Shown here in pieces: positions 16,152-25,104 of a stretch of 64,000 bases of DNA. The DNA is from JAJPKK01 sp963800215. GTDB taxonomy: Bacteria > Pseudomonadota > Alphaproteobacteria > Rhizobiales > Xanthobacteraceae. The notes beneath the pieces are model-generated. The model made no database searches. It was not told the origin of the DNA and worked only from the letters and a program-made list of their open reading frames with translations. Within the stretch, counting starts at the first letter, position 1. Every line of letters begins with the position of its first letter. Made by a program: the position numbers and the translations under genes. The stretch is taken from NCBI GenBank assembly GCA_963800215.1, contig CAWCZY010000010.1, positions 186,001 to 250,000 on the forward strand. Reading direction: 5' to 3'.

Positions 16152-17288
16152 ATGCGGACACATCACTTGATGACGACGGTTGCGTGCCTCGCGGCGTTGG
16201 CCGCGGCGGGATCGGGCAGCGCCGGCGCGCAGAGTCGGACGACGCTAGACATCTACGTGGTCGACGTCGAGGGCGGCAACGCGACGCTGTTCGTAGCGCC
16301 GTCGGGCCAATCGCTCCTCATCGACACCGGCAATTACGGCCCGGAGGCTTCGGTGCGCGACGCCGAGCGGATCATGGCGGCGGCCAAGGACGCGCGCCTG
16401 ACCCAGATCGATAATCTCATCATCACGCACTGGCACGGCGATCATTTCGGCGGCATGGCCGAACTCGCCAAGCGCATCCCGATCCGCCATTTCATCGACC
16501 ACGGCCCCAACGTCCAGCCCGCGCCCGCCGTCGACGATTTCGTCCAGAACATCTATCCGAAGCTCTACGCCAACGCCAAGCACACGGTGGCGAAGGTGGG
16601 CGACAAGATCGCGGTCGCAGGCCTCGACGTGACGGTGGTAACTTCGGCCGGCGAGACGCTCAAGACCGCGTTGCCGGGCGCCGGCGCGCCCAATCCCTAT
16701 TGCGCCAGCTTCAAGCCCGGCACCAACAATGCCGAGGATCCGATGTCGGTCGGCACCTACATCACGTTCGGCAAATTCCGCACCATGCATCTCGGGGACA
16801 TCACCAAGAACAAGGAATTCGAGCTGATGTGCCCGGTGAACAGGATCGGCACCGTCGACGCGTTCCTCGGCCTGCATCACGGCGTCGACAGCTCGAATTC
16901 GGAAGTCATGGTCCACGCCCTGCATCCGCGCGTGGCGATCATGAACAACGGCACCCGCAAAGGCGGCCAACCCGACGTGATGAAGGTGCTGCATTCCTCG
17001 CCCGGGCTCGAAGACCTCTGGCAGATTCATTTCTCGCAATTGAGCGGCCAGGAATACACGGTGCCGGGCATGTTTATCGCCAACGTGCTCGACGAGCCCT
17101 CGGCGGCGATGCCGGTGGCGCCGATCGCGGCGCCCGTGCCGGGCCCGAACACGCCGCCTCCGCCCGCCCACAACGGGCCGGCCTTTTGGATCAAGCTGTC
17201 GGCGCAGCCGGACGGGACCTTCACCGTCACCAATGCGCGCAACGGCTTCTCCAAGACTTACGCCGCGATCAAGCCGGGCACGAATTAA
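16152..17288 (+). CDS. Exported metallo-beta-lactamase-fold hydrolase
   Basis: 378 residues from the ATG at 16152 (GGGAGGA upstream). A signal peptide ends near SAGAQS. The zinc motif HWHGDH occupies residues 93-98, with VDVEGGNATLFVAPSGQSLL and DTGN ahead of it in the style of ComEC-type/MBL hydrolases. A later His (GLHHGVDSSN) and the HLGDI segment provide further ligands. The C-terminal part has a Pro-rich linker (APVPGPNTPPPPAHNG) and a short beta segment. A second MBL-fold gene follows 174 bp downstream. Substrate unknown. Confidence 0.8.
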   Translation: MRTHHLMTTVACLAALAAAGSGSAGAQSRTTLDIYVVDVEGGNATLFVAPSGQSLLIDTGNYGPEASVRDAERIMAAAKDARLTQIDNLIITHWHGDHFGGMAELAKRIPIRHFIDHGPNVQPAPAVDDFVQNIYPKLYANAKHTVAKVGDKIAVAGLDVTVVTSAGETLKTALPGAGAPNPYCASFKPGTNNAEDPMSVGTYITFGKFRTMHLGDITKNKEFELMCPVNRIGTVDAFLGLHHGVDSSNSEVMVHALHPRVAIMNNGTRKGGQPDVMKVLHSSPGLEDLWQIHFSQLSGQEYTVPGMFIANVLDEPSAAMPVAPIAAPVPGPNTPPPPAHNGPAFWIKLSAQPDGTFTVTNARNGFSKTYAAIKPGTN

Positions 17289-17365
17289 TGGATTCCGCAG
17301 TCATGCGCGGGCTTGTCCCGCGCATCTCGATCGAATGGGCACTGCGTGTTGCGCGCGAGATGACG

Positions 17366-17431
17366 TAGGGCGGGTTCGCTTTAACCGCCGTCTTCCGGGA
17401 ATGGCGGATTACGCCGCGCTAATCCGCCCTA
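17366..17431. repeat. Palindromic intergenic repeat (TAGGGCGGrTT type)
   Basis: TAGGGCGGGTTCGC at the left pairs with GCTAATCCGCCCTA at the right, with an internal GGCGGATTACGCC. It lies between the two MBL-fold genes. This type of repeat is commonly seen between genes in Rhizobiales; no coding or terminator function is evident. Confidence 0.6.
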
Positions 17432-17462
17432 GGGGCTGCGGAAGCAATCTTGGGAGGAGCCG

Positions 17463-18284
17463 ATGACGAGAATTTCGCTGATTGTTGCGGCACTCATGTC
17501 GTGGCTCGTCGCGGCCCAGCCGGGCTTCTCGCAGACCGCGCCGGGCCAGGGCGGCGTCGAGAAGCTCTACGTGCTCTATTGCGGCGACATCGCGCTCACG
17601 GACGCATCGAGCTTCACGCCCGGTGCCAGCGGCCCCGGCGCGCTCTCGGTCACCTGCTACCTGATCAAGCACGGCCGCGACTGGGTGCTGTTCGACACCG
17701 GCCTGCCCGATGCGACCGCCGCGATGCCCGCCGGCCAGCCGAGCGGCGCCGGCGTGTGGACATCGAAGAAGACCCTGCAGAGCCAGCTTGCCGAGCTGGG
17801 CCTCAAGCCGGCCGACATCGGTTATGTCGTGCTATCGCATTCCCACGGCGATCACGTCGGCAATCTCGGCCTGTTCCCGCAGGCCACCTTGGTGGTGCAG
17901 AAGGCCGAATATGACTGGCGGCTTCCCGACGGCGGACCGCGCTTCAATCCGCAACAGAAGGCGATCACCGCCGACGGCGACGAGGACTTGTTCGGCGACG
18001 GCAGCCTGGTCCTGATCGCGACCCATGGCCATTCGCCGGGTCACCAATGCCTGCTGGTCCGGCTGCCGAAGACCGGCGCGATCCTGCTGTCCGGGGACAG
18101 CGTCCACACCAAGGCCAATTGGGACGGCCATCGCGCGCCGGCGCGCAATTTCAGCGTGCCGGAGTCGCTGGCCTCGCTCGACCGCATGGCCGCGGTCCTC
18201 AAGGAGAACAATGCCGAGCTTTGGATCGGCCACGAAACGACCGAAGTGCCGAAGCGCAAATACGCGCCGGCTTTCTACGAATAG
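17463..18284 (+). CDS. Exported N-acyl homoserine lactonase-like metallo-beta-lactamase-fold protein
   Basis: 273 residues starting with a signal peptide (ISLIVAALMSWLVAAQPGFSQ). The dinuclear zinc motif HSHGDH is at residues 126-131, LFDTGLPD precedes it, and THGHSPGHQ and LLSGDSVH supply the later ligands. This arrangement is that of the AiiA/AttM lactonase group. Unlike cytosolic lactonases it is predicted to be exported. GGGAGGAGCCG precedes the ATG. Lactonase activity is a family-based guess; other lactone or ester substrates are possible. Confidence 0.8.
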   Translation: MTRISLIVAALMSWLVAAQPGFSQTAPGQGGVEKLYVLYCGDIALTDASSFTPGASGPGALSVTCYLIKHGRDWVLFDTGLPDATAAMPAGQPSGAGVWTSKKTLQSQLAELGLKPADIGYVVLSHSHGDHVGNLGLFPQATLVVQKAEYDWRLPDGGPRFNPQQKAITADGDEDLFGDGSLVLIATHGHSPGHQCLLVRLPKTGAILLSGDSVHTKANWDGHRAPARNFSVPESLASLDRMAAVLKENNAELWIGHETTEVPKRKYAPAFYE

Positions 18285-18303
18285 GCGCGCAGCCGGAATA
18301 CGC

Positions 18304-19734
18304 TCACCGCCACTTGGTGCGCTCGCGCACGCCGGCGAGCGCGGCGCGCGCCTCGGTAATCACCTTGGGCGTATCGAGCGCCGCGAGCTTGCCGCCGCGC
18401 TTGAGGATGCGGCCGTCGACCACGACCGTGTCGACGTTTTCCGGGCCGGTGGCTTCCAGCACGAGATGCGCCGGATCGGTCACCACCGCCATGTTGAGCG
18501 CATTGGGGCTGATCGCGATCAGGTCCGCGCGCTTGCCGGGCGTGAGCGAGCCGATCCTGTCGTCCATCCCCATCGAGCGCGCACCCCCGATGGTGCCGAG
18601 CTCGAGCGCCGCGCGCGCGGTCATCTTGAACTCGCTCTCGGCCTTGGCGTTCTCGGAATCGCGTGCGAGCTTGAGCACGCCGAACAGGTTGGAGCTTCCG
18701 GTCAGCGCCGAGGTGTCGACCGAGATGCCGAGCGGGATGCCCTTGGCCAGCATCTCGCTGATCTGCGGATAGCCGTAGCCGATGCGCAGCTCGGTGCCGG
18801 GCGACACCGAGACGGGAGAGCCCAACTCCTTGATCATGTCGAGCTCCGCGGCGCTCGCCGACAGCGTGTGGATGAGCTGCACGTCCTTGCCCATGAGCTT
18901 TGCCTTGTAGAGCGGCTCGATCTGGTTCACGGCCTTGCGGGCGCTGGCGACATGCACGGTGATCGGCAGCCCGAGCTTGCGGGCATTGTCGAATTCCGGC
19001 TGGTACACCTCCGGCTTGATCGGGCCGGCGCGGAACTGGCCGCGCCATGCCATGCCCAGCGTAATGAGGCCCTCGTTCGACCAGCTCTTCCAGTCCCTGG
19101 CGAGGCTATCGATCGGCGCCTGGTCGGCCGATTGGGTGTCCGGCAGGCCCTGCGGCCAGCCGCAGGAATGGCGGGCGCGGACGCCGACTTCGGCGAGGGC
19201 GCGGACATCGGCCTCGGCGTGGGCCGTGCTGCGCACGTTGTGACACCAGGAGTGCACGAAGGTCATCCCGGAATTGATCGCCTCCGCGGCGGCGAGCCGG
19301 GTGCTCTGGAAGACGTCGTCCGGGGTCATCTGCTGGCCGAAGCGCGCGACGGTCGGGAAATAGCCCTCCTCCGGCTTGTCGCCGGCAAAGCTGCGGAACA
19401 GCGTGTTCCACATGTGCCAATGGGTGTCGACGAGGCCGGGCATGACGATCATGCCGGTGCCGTCGATAAGCTGGCCGCCGCCCGTCACGCCCGTTCCGAC
19501 CGCGACGATCTCGCCGTTCCGCACATGCACCGCGCCGCCCGCGATATCGCCGAGCGCGCTGTCCATCGTCATCACATAGGCATTGGCGATGGTGAACTCG
19601 CCGCGCGACGGCAATGTCGACGCGCCGCCGCTCTGCGCCTGCGCCATCAGCGGGGATGAAACCAAGCCGGTCACGCCGGCCGCACCGAGCGCGACCGCAC
19701 CGCGAATGAAACTGCGCCTGCACAGTTCGCACAT
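18304..19734 (-). CDS. Tat-exported amidohydrolase (imidazolonepropionase/atrazine-hydrolase-like)
   Basis: 476 residues from the ATG at 19734, with GGGGAGAGG upstream. A twin-arginine signal (CRRSFIRGAVALGAAGVTGL) suggests export in folded form with metal already bound. The metal site is VDTHWHMW (HxH), preceded by VMPGLVDTHWH. The end of the fold has the family segment LTPGKRADLIAISPNALNMA and a VDGRILKRGGK strand. Relatives hydrolyse cyclic amides or deaminate heterocycles. It converges with the lactonase-like gene. Confidence 0.82.
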   Translation of the reverse strand: MCELCRRSFIRGAVALGAAGVTGLVSSPLMAQAQSGGASTLPSRGEFTIANAYVMTMDSALGDIAGGAVHVRNGEIVAVGTGVTGGGQLIDGTGMIVMPGLVDTHWHMWNTLFRSFAGDKPEEGYFPTVARFGQQMTPDDVFQSTRLAAAEAINSGMTFVHSWCHNVRSTAHAEADVRALAEVGVRARHSCGWPQGLPDTQSADQAPIDSLARDWKSWSNEGLITLGMAWRGQFRAGPIKPEVYQPEFDNARKLGLPITVHVASARKAVNQIEPLYKAKLMGKDVQLIHTLSASAAELDMIKELGSPVSVSPGTELRIGYGYPQISEMLAKGIPLGISVDTSALTGSSNLFGVLKLARDSENAKAESEFKMTARAALELGTIGGARSMGMDDRIGSLTPGKRADLIAISPNALNMAVVTDPAHLVLEATGPENVDTVVVDGRILKRGGKLAALDTPKVITEARAALAGVRERTKWR

Positions 19735-20005
19735 GAGCCTCTCCCCGGAAGGATCGGCGCGCGGCCGATCGTTGTTGTCGACGGCAGACCGTTCGCTCGC
19801 TTGCGCCGTCCGGCGCCCATCATGCGCCGGGGACGGCCGCCGCTTCAATTCAAATAAGCTCGACGCCGTGCCTCACGAAAGCATCGCGTTCGTCGTGAGC
19901 GATCACACGGCCGCCCCGAAATTCGCTATTGCAAGATGCGGTCGCATCGCGAATTGTCAAGATCGAGACCGGGCGCGATACCGGCGGACATCCAGGGAGA
20001 GCGCG

Positions 20006-21169
20006 ATGGCGCGGCCGTTCGAGGGCATCAGGGTGATCGACGTCACCCACGTGCTGGCAGGACCTTTTGCCACCTATCAGCTCGCCCTGCTGGGCGCCGA
20101 TGTCATCAAGGTCGAGCATCCCGACGAGCCCGACCAGAGCCGCTCGGTCGGCACCGACAAGGCGCTGAACCGCGCGCAGCTCGGCACCTCGTTCCTGGCG
20201 CAGGCGTCCAACAAGCGCGCCATCACGCTCGATCTCAAGGCCGAGCGCGACCGGGATATCCTCAAAAAGCTGGTGGCGACGGCTGATGTGTTCGTGGAGA
20301 ACTATCGGCCCGGTGCGCTGGAAGCGCTCGGCCTCGGCTATGAGGCACTGGCCGCCATCAATCCGCGGCTGATCTACGCGTCCTTCTCGGCGTTCGGCGG
20401 CAGCGGCCCGCGCCGCGAGCGCACCGCCTATGACCACGTGATCCAGGCGACCTCCGGCATCATGGCGATGACCGGGACCCCGGCGTTCAGCCCGGTGATG
20501 TTCGGGGCGCCGGCGATCGATTATGCCACCGGCACCACCGGCGCCTTCGCGCTTTCCGCCGCGCTGTTCCAGCGCGAGCGCAGCGGCCGCGGCCAGCGCA
20601 TCGACATGGCGATGCTCGACGTCGCCATGATCCTGATGAGTTCCCATCTTGCCGGCTACCTGCGCAACGGCACCCACCCCAAGCCCCACGGCAACCGCCA
20701 CGCCCATGCAACCAACGGCGCCTATGAGACCAAGGATGGCATCCTGATGCTCGGCGCCAGCAATCTGCGCCAGCAGCGCCGCCTGTGGACGGTGCTGGAA
20801 CGGCCCGATCTCATCAAGCGCAGCAATGACCAGCGCGAGCAGGATCATGCCCGCGAGACCGCGGTGCTGACCGAAATCCTCAAAGGCCGCACCGCCGGCG
20901 AGTGGGAGGACTTCTTCCAGGCCCGCCACGTCCCGGCGGCGCGGGTGCGCACCATGGGTGAGGCGGTCGCCGACCCGCAGACGGCGAGCCGGGGCGTCAT
21001 CCACCGCTACTCCGGCGCGCCCGGCATCGACGGCGGCTTCGGCGTGCCGGTCGCGGCCTATACGTTCGCTCATGACGGCCCGCGCGTCGACTCCCCGCCG
21101 CCCGCCCTCGGCCAGCACAATGAGGAGATTTTCGCGGAACTGGGGCTGGGGCAGCGGAAAGTGTCGTAA
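20006..21169 (+). CDS. CoA transferase family III (CaiB/BaiF)
   Basis: 387 residues from the ATG at 20006 behind AGGGAGAG. The start FEGIRVIDVTHVLAGPFATY and the GADVIKVEHP motif are typical of class III CoA-transferases, as are the VFVENYRPGALEALGLGYEA and YASFSAFGGSG segments. IDMAMLDVAMILM follows the domain joint. The family swaps CoA between carboxylates through an aspartyl-CoA intermediate. The substrate cannot be read from the sequence. It diverges from the Tat amidohydrolase across a 271-bp gap likely containing both promoters. Confidence 0.88.
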   Translation: MARPFEGIRVIDVTHVLAGPFATYQLALLGADVIKVEHPDEPDQSRSVGTDKALNRAQLGTSFLAQASNKRAITLDLKAERDRDILKKLVATADVFVENYRPGALEALGLGYEALAAINPRLIYASFSAFGGSGPRRERTAYDHVIQATSGIMAMTGTPAFSPVMFGAPAIDYATGTTGAFALSAALFQRERSGRGQRIDMAMLDVAMILMSSHLAGYLRNGTHPKPHGNRHAHATNGAYETKDGILMLGASNLRQQRRLWTVLERPDLIKRSNDQREQDHARETAVLTEILKGRTAGEWEDFFQARHVPAARVRTMGEAVADPQTASRGVIHRYSGAPGIDGGFGVPVAAYTFAHDGPRVDSPPPALGQHNEEIFAELGLGQRKVS

Positions 21170-21282
21170 GGGTTGCGCAAAATCGCCGTGCCGGCGCTGC
21201 TGCGACGCTCGAACGGCTTGCGCAGTCCGGGCAAACGTCACAAGAAAGAAGCGTTGGCTTTACTGGGAATGAGGAGAACCTG

Positions 21283-22179
21283 ATGTCCGGGTCAATGTCG
21301 AAATGCCTGTCATCCGTGCCGCGGCCGCTCGCCTTGGCGGGAGGCGTCTTGACCGGACTGGTGGCGGCCACACTCGCGTCCGCGGCGCTGGCGGAACCGA
21401 ACGACCACATCCCCAATCTGGCTTCGGCGGAGTTCGGCTGGCAGTCGAATGTCGCGGATTGGCAGGACCCGCCGCCGGGGCACGGCCATGGACCGATCAA
21501 GCCCGACCCCGAACACCCCTTCACCAGCAATGTGAACGCGGCGAGAACCGGCACGCAGCCGACCAATCGGATCGGGGACACGAAGGATCCGGTCTTGAAG
21601 CCGTGGGCCGCGGCGCAGATGCAGGCCTCCAACGACGAGGCCCTGAAGGGCGAGAGGGCGGTTCCCTTCGCCGCCCAGGCGCGGTGCTATCCGGGCGGCG
21701 TGCCCGGCCAGCTGCTGTATCCGTTCGAACCGGTTTATTTCATCCAGACCCCAAAGGAGGTTTGGATGATATGGCAGCGCGATCACATGGTGCGGCGCAT
21801 CTTCCTCACCGACCAGCACTCGGAGCACGTGACGCCGTCGTGGTTCGGCGAGTCGATCGGCCATTATGAGAACGGCGACACGCTGGTGGTCGATACCATC
21901 GGCCTTTCCACAGAGAAGAGCTACATCGACAATTTTCGCACGCCGCACACCGAGAAGCTGCACGTGGTCGAGCGCTTCACGATCGAGCCGGGCGGCAAGA
22001 ACCTGACCGGGATAGCGACGGTCGAGGACCCCGACACCTTCAACGAACCCCTCACGATGAAGCAACGCTGGTTCAAGGTGAACGCCAGGATCGAGGAAAC
22101 CGTCTGCGCCGAGAACAACGAGGACTTTTTCCATCAGAACCTGTTCCCAGTCCCCAGCGCCGACAAGCCGGATTTTTGA
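21283..22179 (+). CDS. Exported conserved hypothetical protein
   Basis: 298 residues with GAGGAG 6-8 bases before the ATG. An N-terminal signal peptide (LALAGGVLTGLVAATLASAAL) is clear. The central part (MIWQRDHMVRRIFLTDQHSE, then SWFGESIGHYENGDTLVVDT) matches a widespread exported family of unknown function that I have met in soil bacteria. VVERFTIEPGGKNL and TVEDPDTFNEPLTMKQRW are also conserved in style. No catalytic motif can be named. Confidence 0.75.
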   Translation: MSGSMSKCLSSVPRPLALAGGVLTGLVAATLASAALAEPNDHIPNLASAEFGWQSNVADWQDPPPGHGHGPIKPDPEHPFTSNVNAARTGTQPTNRIGDTKDPVLKPWAAAQMQASNDEALKGERAVPFAAQARCYPGGVPGQLLYPFEPVYFIQTPKEVWMIWQRDHMVRRIFLTDQHSEHVTPSWFGESIGHYENGDTLVVDTIGLSTEKSYIDNFRTPHTEKLHVVERFTIEPGGKNLTGIATVEDPDTFNEPLTMKQRWFKVNARIEETVCAENNEDFFHQNLFPVPSADKPDF

Positions 22180-22226
22180 CGAAGCGGCGCGTAGCCGGGG
22201 TGTCGCTTTCAAGCCTCACCCAACAC

Positions 22227-22355
22227 GTCATCACCGGGCTCGTCCCGGTGATCTCGATTCCCAAGGTACCTCCCAGATATCACAACGCGTGACTGCGCCG
22301 TTTGACGACGCGGTGCCTTCGCGATCGAGATCACCGGGACAAGCCCGGTGATGAC
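22227..22355. repeat. Inverted pair of 32-bp palindromic repeats (REPIN-like)
   Basis: The left arm (22227-22258, GTCATCACCGGGCTCGTCCC then GGTGATCTCGAT) and right arm (22324-22355) are reverse complements with one mismatch and enclose 65 bp. The same arm flanks the GIY-YIG nuclease gene at 53924 and 54398. It fills most of the convergent gap between the hypothetical gene and the ABC binding protein. Confidence 0.85.
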
Positions 22356-22375
22356 GGCTGTGGGATTAAATCCCC

Positions 22376-23392
22376 TCAGCTCCCGGGCGCGTCGTGGATC
22401 AGCGGAAAGAACAAGTCCTTCCAGCTCTTCGGCTGCCCCTTGAGCGTCCCGATGTCGTGCATGAATTCCGCGTATTTCATGATTCCTTCCGGCGCCACCG
22501 AATAGTGCGTCTCGGGGTCGTCGAGCATGCGCATCATCTCGTCTTCGCTGGTCTTGAGCTTGGCGAGCGAGAGGTACGCGCGCGCTGCTTCGCGCTTGTC
22601 GGCGGCGATCATGCTCGCGGCTTCCTTGGCGGCGGCGACGAAGGCCGCGGCGAGCTTTGGGTTGGTGTCGTAGAAGGAGCGGCGCGTATAGGCCATGATG
22701 ATGGTGAGCGGGCCGAGCACGTCGACCGAATTGACCACGCGATGGAAATCCGGCTGGTCGTTCTCGATGTAGGAGAACGGCGGCGAGGAGAAATGGGCGT
22801 CGATCTCCGATTTGCGCGACAGCATCGCGGTGAGCGCATCGGGATGCGGCAGGCTCACGGTCAAGGGATCGAGCTTGGCGTAGTTCTCCTTGCCCATCGC
22901 CTGCGCCACCGCCATCTCCAGCACCACCGCGACGAACGAGGTCTTGATGCCGGGCACGGCGATGCGGTCCTTATTGGTGAAATCGGCGAGCGTCTTGACG
23001 TTCGGGTTGCGCGTCACCAGCCACACCGAGCCGGCGCCGATGCCGACCAGTCCCTTGACCTCGTATTGCGGAATGGTGCGCGCCTTGTCCCACAAGGTCA
23101 GGAATCCGGGTACGCCGAGCGCGGCGATGTCGAGCGCGCCGGCCAGCATGGCGTCGTTGACGACATTGCCGCCGTCGATCGCGTGGTAGGTCACTTTGAC
23201 GTTGCCGAGCCCTGCGGCCGCCGCGTGCTTTTCCACCAGCTTGAACTTTTCCATGACGTAGAGCGGCATGTAATGGATGCCGAAGCCCCGGGAGATGCGA
23301 AGCTCGCCGGCCTCGGCGAAGGCCTGCCGGCCCGACGCCCCGGCCATGACCGCGGCGAGCGCGCACAGCGCAACAATCCGATGCCTCTTCAT
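22376..23392 (-). CDS. NitT/TauT-type ABC transporter substrate-binding protein
   Basis: 338 residues with a signal peptide (RIVALCALAAVMAGASGRQAFA) and a GGAGG ribosome site. The mature sequence begins ELRISRGFGIHYMPLYVMEK, the usual SsuA/TauA/NMT1 opening, and includes MLAGALDIAALGVPGFLTLW. Such proteins deliver sulfonates, nitrate, aromatic acids or pyrimidine precursors to an SsuBC-type importer. The ATPase (26055) and permease (27068) lie about 3 kb away on the other strand, probably its partners. The ligand is unknown. Confidence 0.85.
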   Translation of the reverse strand: MKRHRIVALCALAAVMAGASGRQAFAEAGELRISRGFGIHYMPLYVMEKFKLVEKHAAAAGLGNVKVTYHAIDGGNVVNDAMLAGALDIAALGVPGFLTLWDKARTIPQYEVKGLVGIGAGSVWLVTRNPNVKTLADFTNKDRIAVPGIKTSFVAVVLEMAVAQAMGKENYAKLDPLTVSLPHPDALTAMLSRKSEIDAHFSSPPFSYIENDQPDFHRVVNSVDVLGPLTIIMAYTRRSFYDTNPKLAAAFVAAAKEAASMIAADKREAARAYLSLAKLKTSEDEMMRMLDDPETHYSVAPEGIMKYAEFMHDIGTLKGQPKSWKDLFFPLIHDAPGS

Positions 23393-23543
23393 TGGCCATA
23401 ACCTCCCGTGACCGCGCGCGTTCGCGCCTGCGGTTATGCTGGAGTTGGTATCTTACAGGAAGCGCGGCCATGGTGCAGCCAGTCTGACACTTGGCGTTGG
23501 TCATTCCGGGGCCGGCCGCAGCACTACTGCGTCATAAGTGCGT

Positions 23544-23671
23544 TCCCCCTCCCCCGCAAGCGGGAGAGGGAAATACCGGGCCTCGCTACCTGACGATCCC
23601 TTTTGACGCAGTGTAGCGGCAGGTCGGAACCCGGAATCCAGGCTCCCCGCGCCGAAGCTGGATTCCGGGTT
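23544..23671. repeat. Two palindromic repeats in a 310-bp gap
   Basis: A CCCCTCCCCCGCAAGCGGGAGAGGG hairpin (from 23544) is followed by a larger inverted repeat with arms AACCCGGAATCCAG (23628-23641) and CTGGATTCCGGGTT (23658-23671). No gene is supported between 23393 and 23702. Both are dispersed-repeat types; the second is a different family from the first. Confidence 0.65.
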
Positions 23672-23702
23672 CGGTGCTTCGCACCGCCTCGGAATGACGG
23701 TC

Positions 23703-25104
23703 TTACGGCGCGGCCAGGGTGGCGGCCAGCACGGCGATGTCCGGGAGCTTCTCGCAGCCGAGCACCAGTTCGGCGATGCGTTGGGCTTCGACCTCGGTGC
23801 GGACGCGGCGCGCGAGCTTGCGGAACTTGTCCACCACGTCGTGCTCGCTCGCGAACTTCTGCTCGCTGCCGCGGGGCGCCTCGACCGTCTCGACCGCGCT
23901 GGTGCCGTCGGCGAAATGGACCTCGACCCGTACCATGTGGCGCAGCTTCGCGCCACGCGCGGTGATGGCGGGGTCGTGAACCACCTCGACCTTGGCGGCG
24001 AGCGCCATGCGGCCGGGGTCGGCGACGACGGCGTCGGAGAACTGGTCGACGAACACGTCGCCTTCCGCGATGAGCGTCGCGATGCAGAACGGCAGGTTCA
24101 TCTGCGCCGAGGTCAGGCTCTGCGGCCGGTACGGCCAGCCGACATGATCGACGGTCGCCTGCGAGCCCTGGACCACGATTTTGGCGATCTCTTCGGGCTT
24201 GAACGGGCGGCGCGCGGCGATGGTGCGGATGGCGTCGAGGGTGGTGTGGTTGCTGCCGACGCAGGAATAGAATTTCAGCGCAATGCCCATGGTCTCGAAC
24301 CGCTCGCCCAGGCCCGATGTCAGCTCGGCGAGATTGAAGCGGTCATGGGAGCGCGAGAAGGTGGTGCAAAAGCCGCCATATTCGCTCTCGAACACGTCGG
24401 TGATGCCGGTGAAGCCGGCCTCCGCCAGCAGCGCGCCGTAGAGGCCGCTCTGCGCCGCGCGCCCCGCATGCATGCGCTTGACCATGGCGCCGTACTGCGC
24501 CGCCATCAGGCCGGATGCCTGGGTGCCCGCGATGCCGAGCGCATGCACGGTCGCGTCCGGCGACAGCCGCAGCGCCGCAGCGGCTCCGGCGGCGGCCGAA
24601 AACACGCCGATGGTCGCGCCGGAGTGCCAGCCCTGGCCGATATGCTCCGGCCCCATGCACAGGCCCGACGCGCGGCCCGATCTCGTAGCCGGCGACCGCG
24701 GCGCGCAGGAAATCGCGGCCGCTCATGCCGGGCCGCAACTCGGCGATCGCGAACAGCGGCGGCAAGGTCACCGCGCCCACATGCAGCACGCCGGCGCGAT
24801 GCACATCGTCGAGCTCGAAGCTCTGCACCAGGGTGCCGTTGACCAGCGCCGCATGGGGCGCGGACAGCCGCCGCCCGGTGCCCCACACCGCGCAGGCCGT
24901 GGTGGTGTCGAGCCCGGCGAGCGTCGCTAGCAGAATTTGGCTCCATGGCAGGCCGGTGCCGAACATGGCGCAGCCGAGCGAATCCAGGATCAGCAGCTTG
25001 ATCCGTGCGATCACCTCGGGGGGAATCTGCTCGTAGGTGAGCCCCGCGACAAAATCCGCGATGCCGCGCGTCTGCGGATTGCCGCCGCCCGGACCATGGC
25101 TCAT
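23703..25104 (-). CDS. MmgE/PrpD family protein, one frameshift
   Basis: About 466 residues when joined. The first part (to 24666) has RIKLLILDSLGCAMFGTG and the family HAALVNGTLVQSFELDDVHR. The second part (23703 upward) resumes with MGPEHIGQGWHSGATIGVFS and HALGIAGTQASGLMAAQYGA. Translating through, the junction should read YEIGPRVGLCMGPEHIG; one surplus base in the CCC at 24663-24665 breaks it. The family includes 2-methylcitrate dehydratase and cis-aconitate decarboxylase. The ATG overlaps the stop of the upstream isocitrate-lyase-family gene as ATGA, so the two are translationally coupled. Confidence 0.8.
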
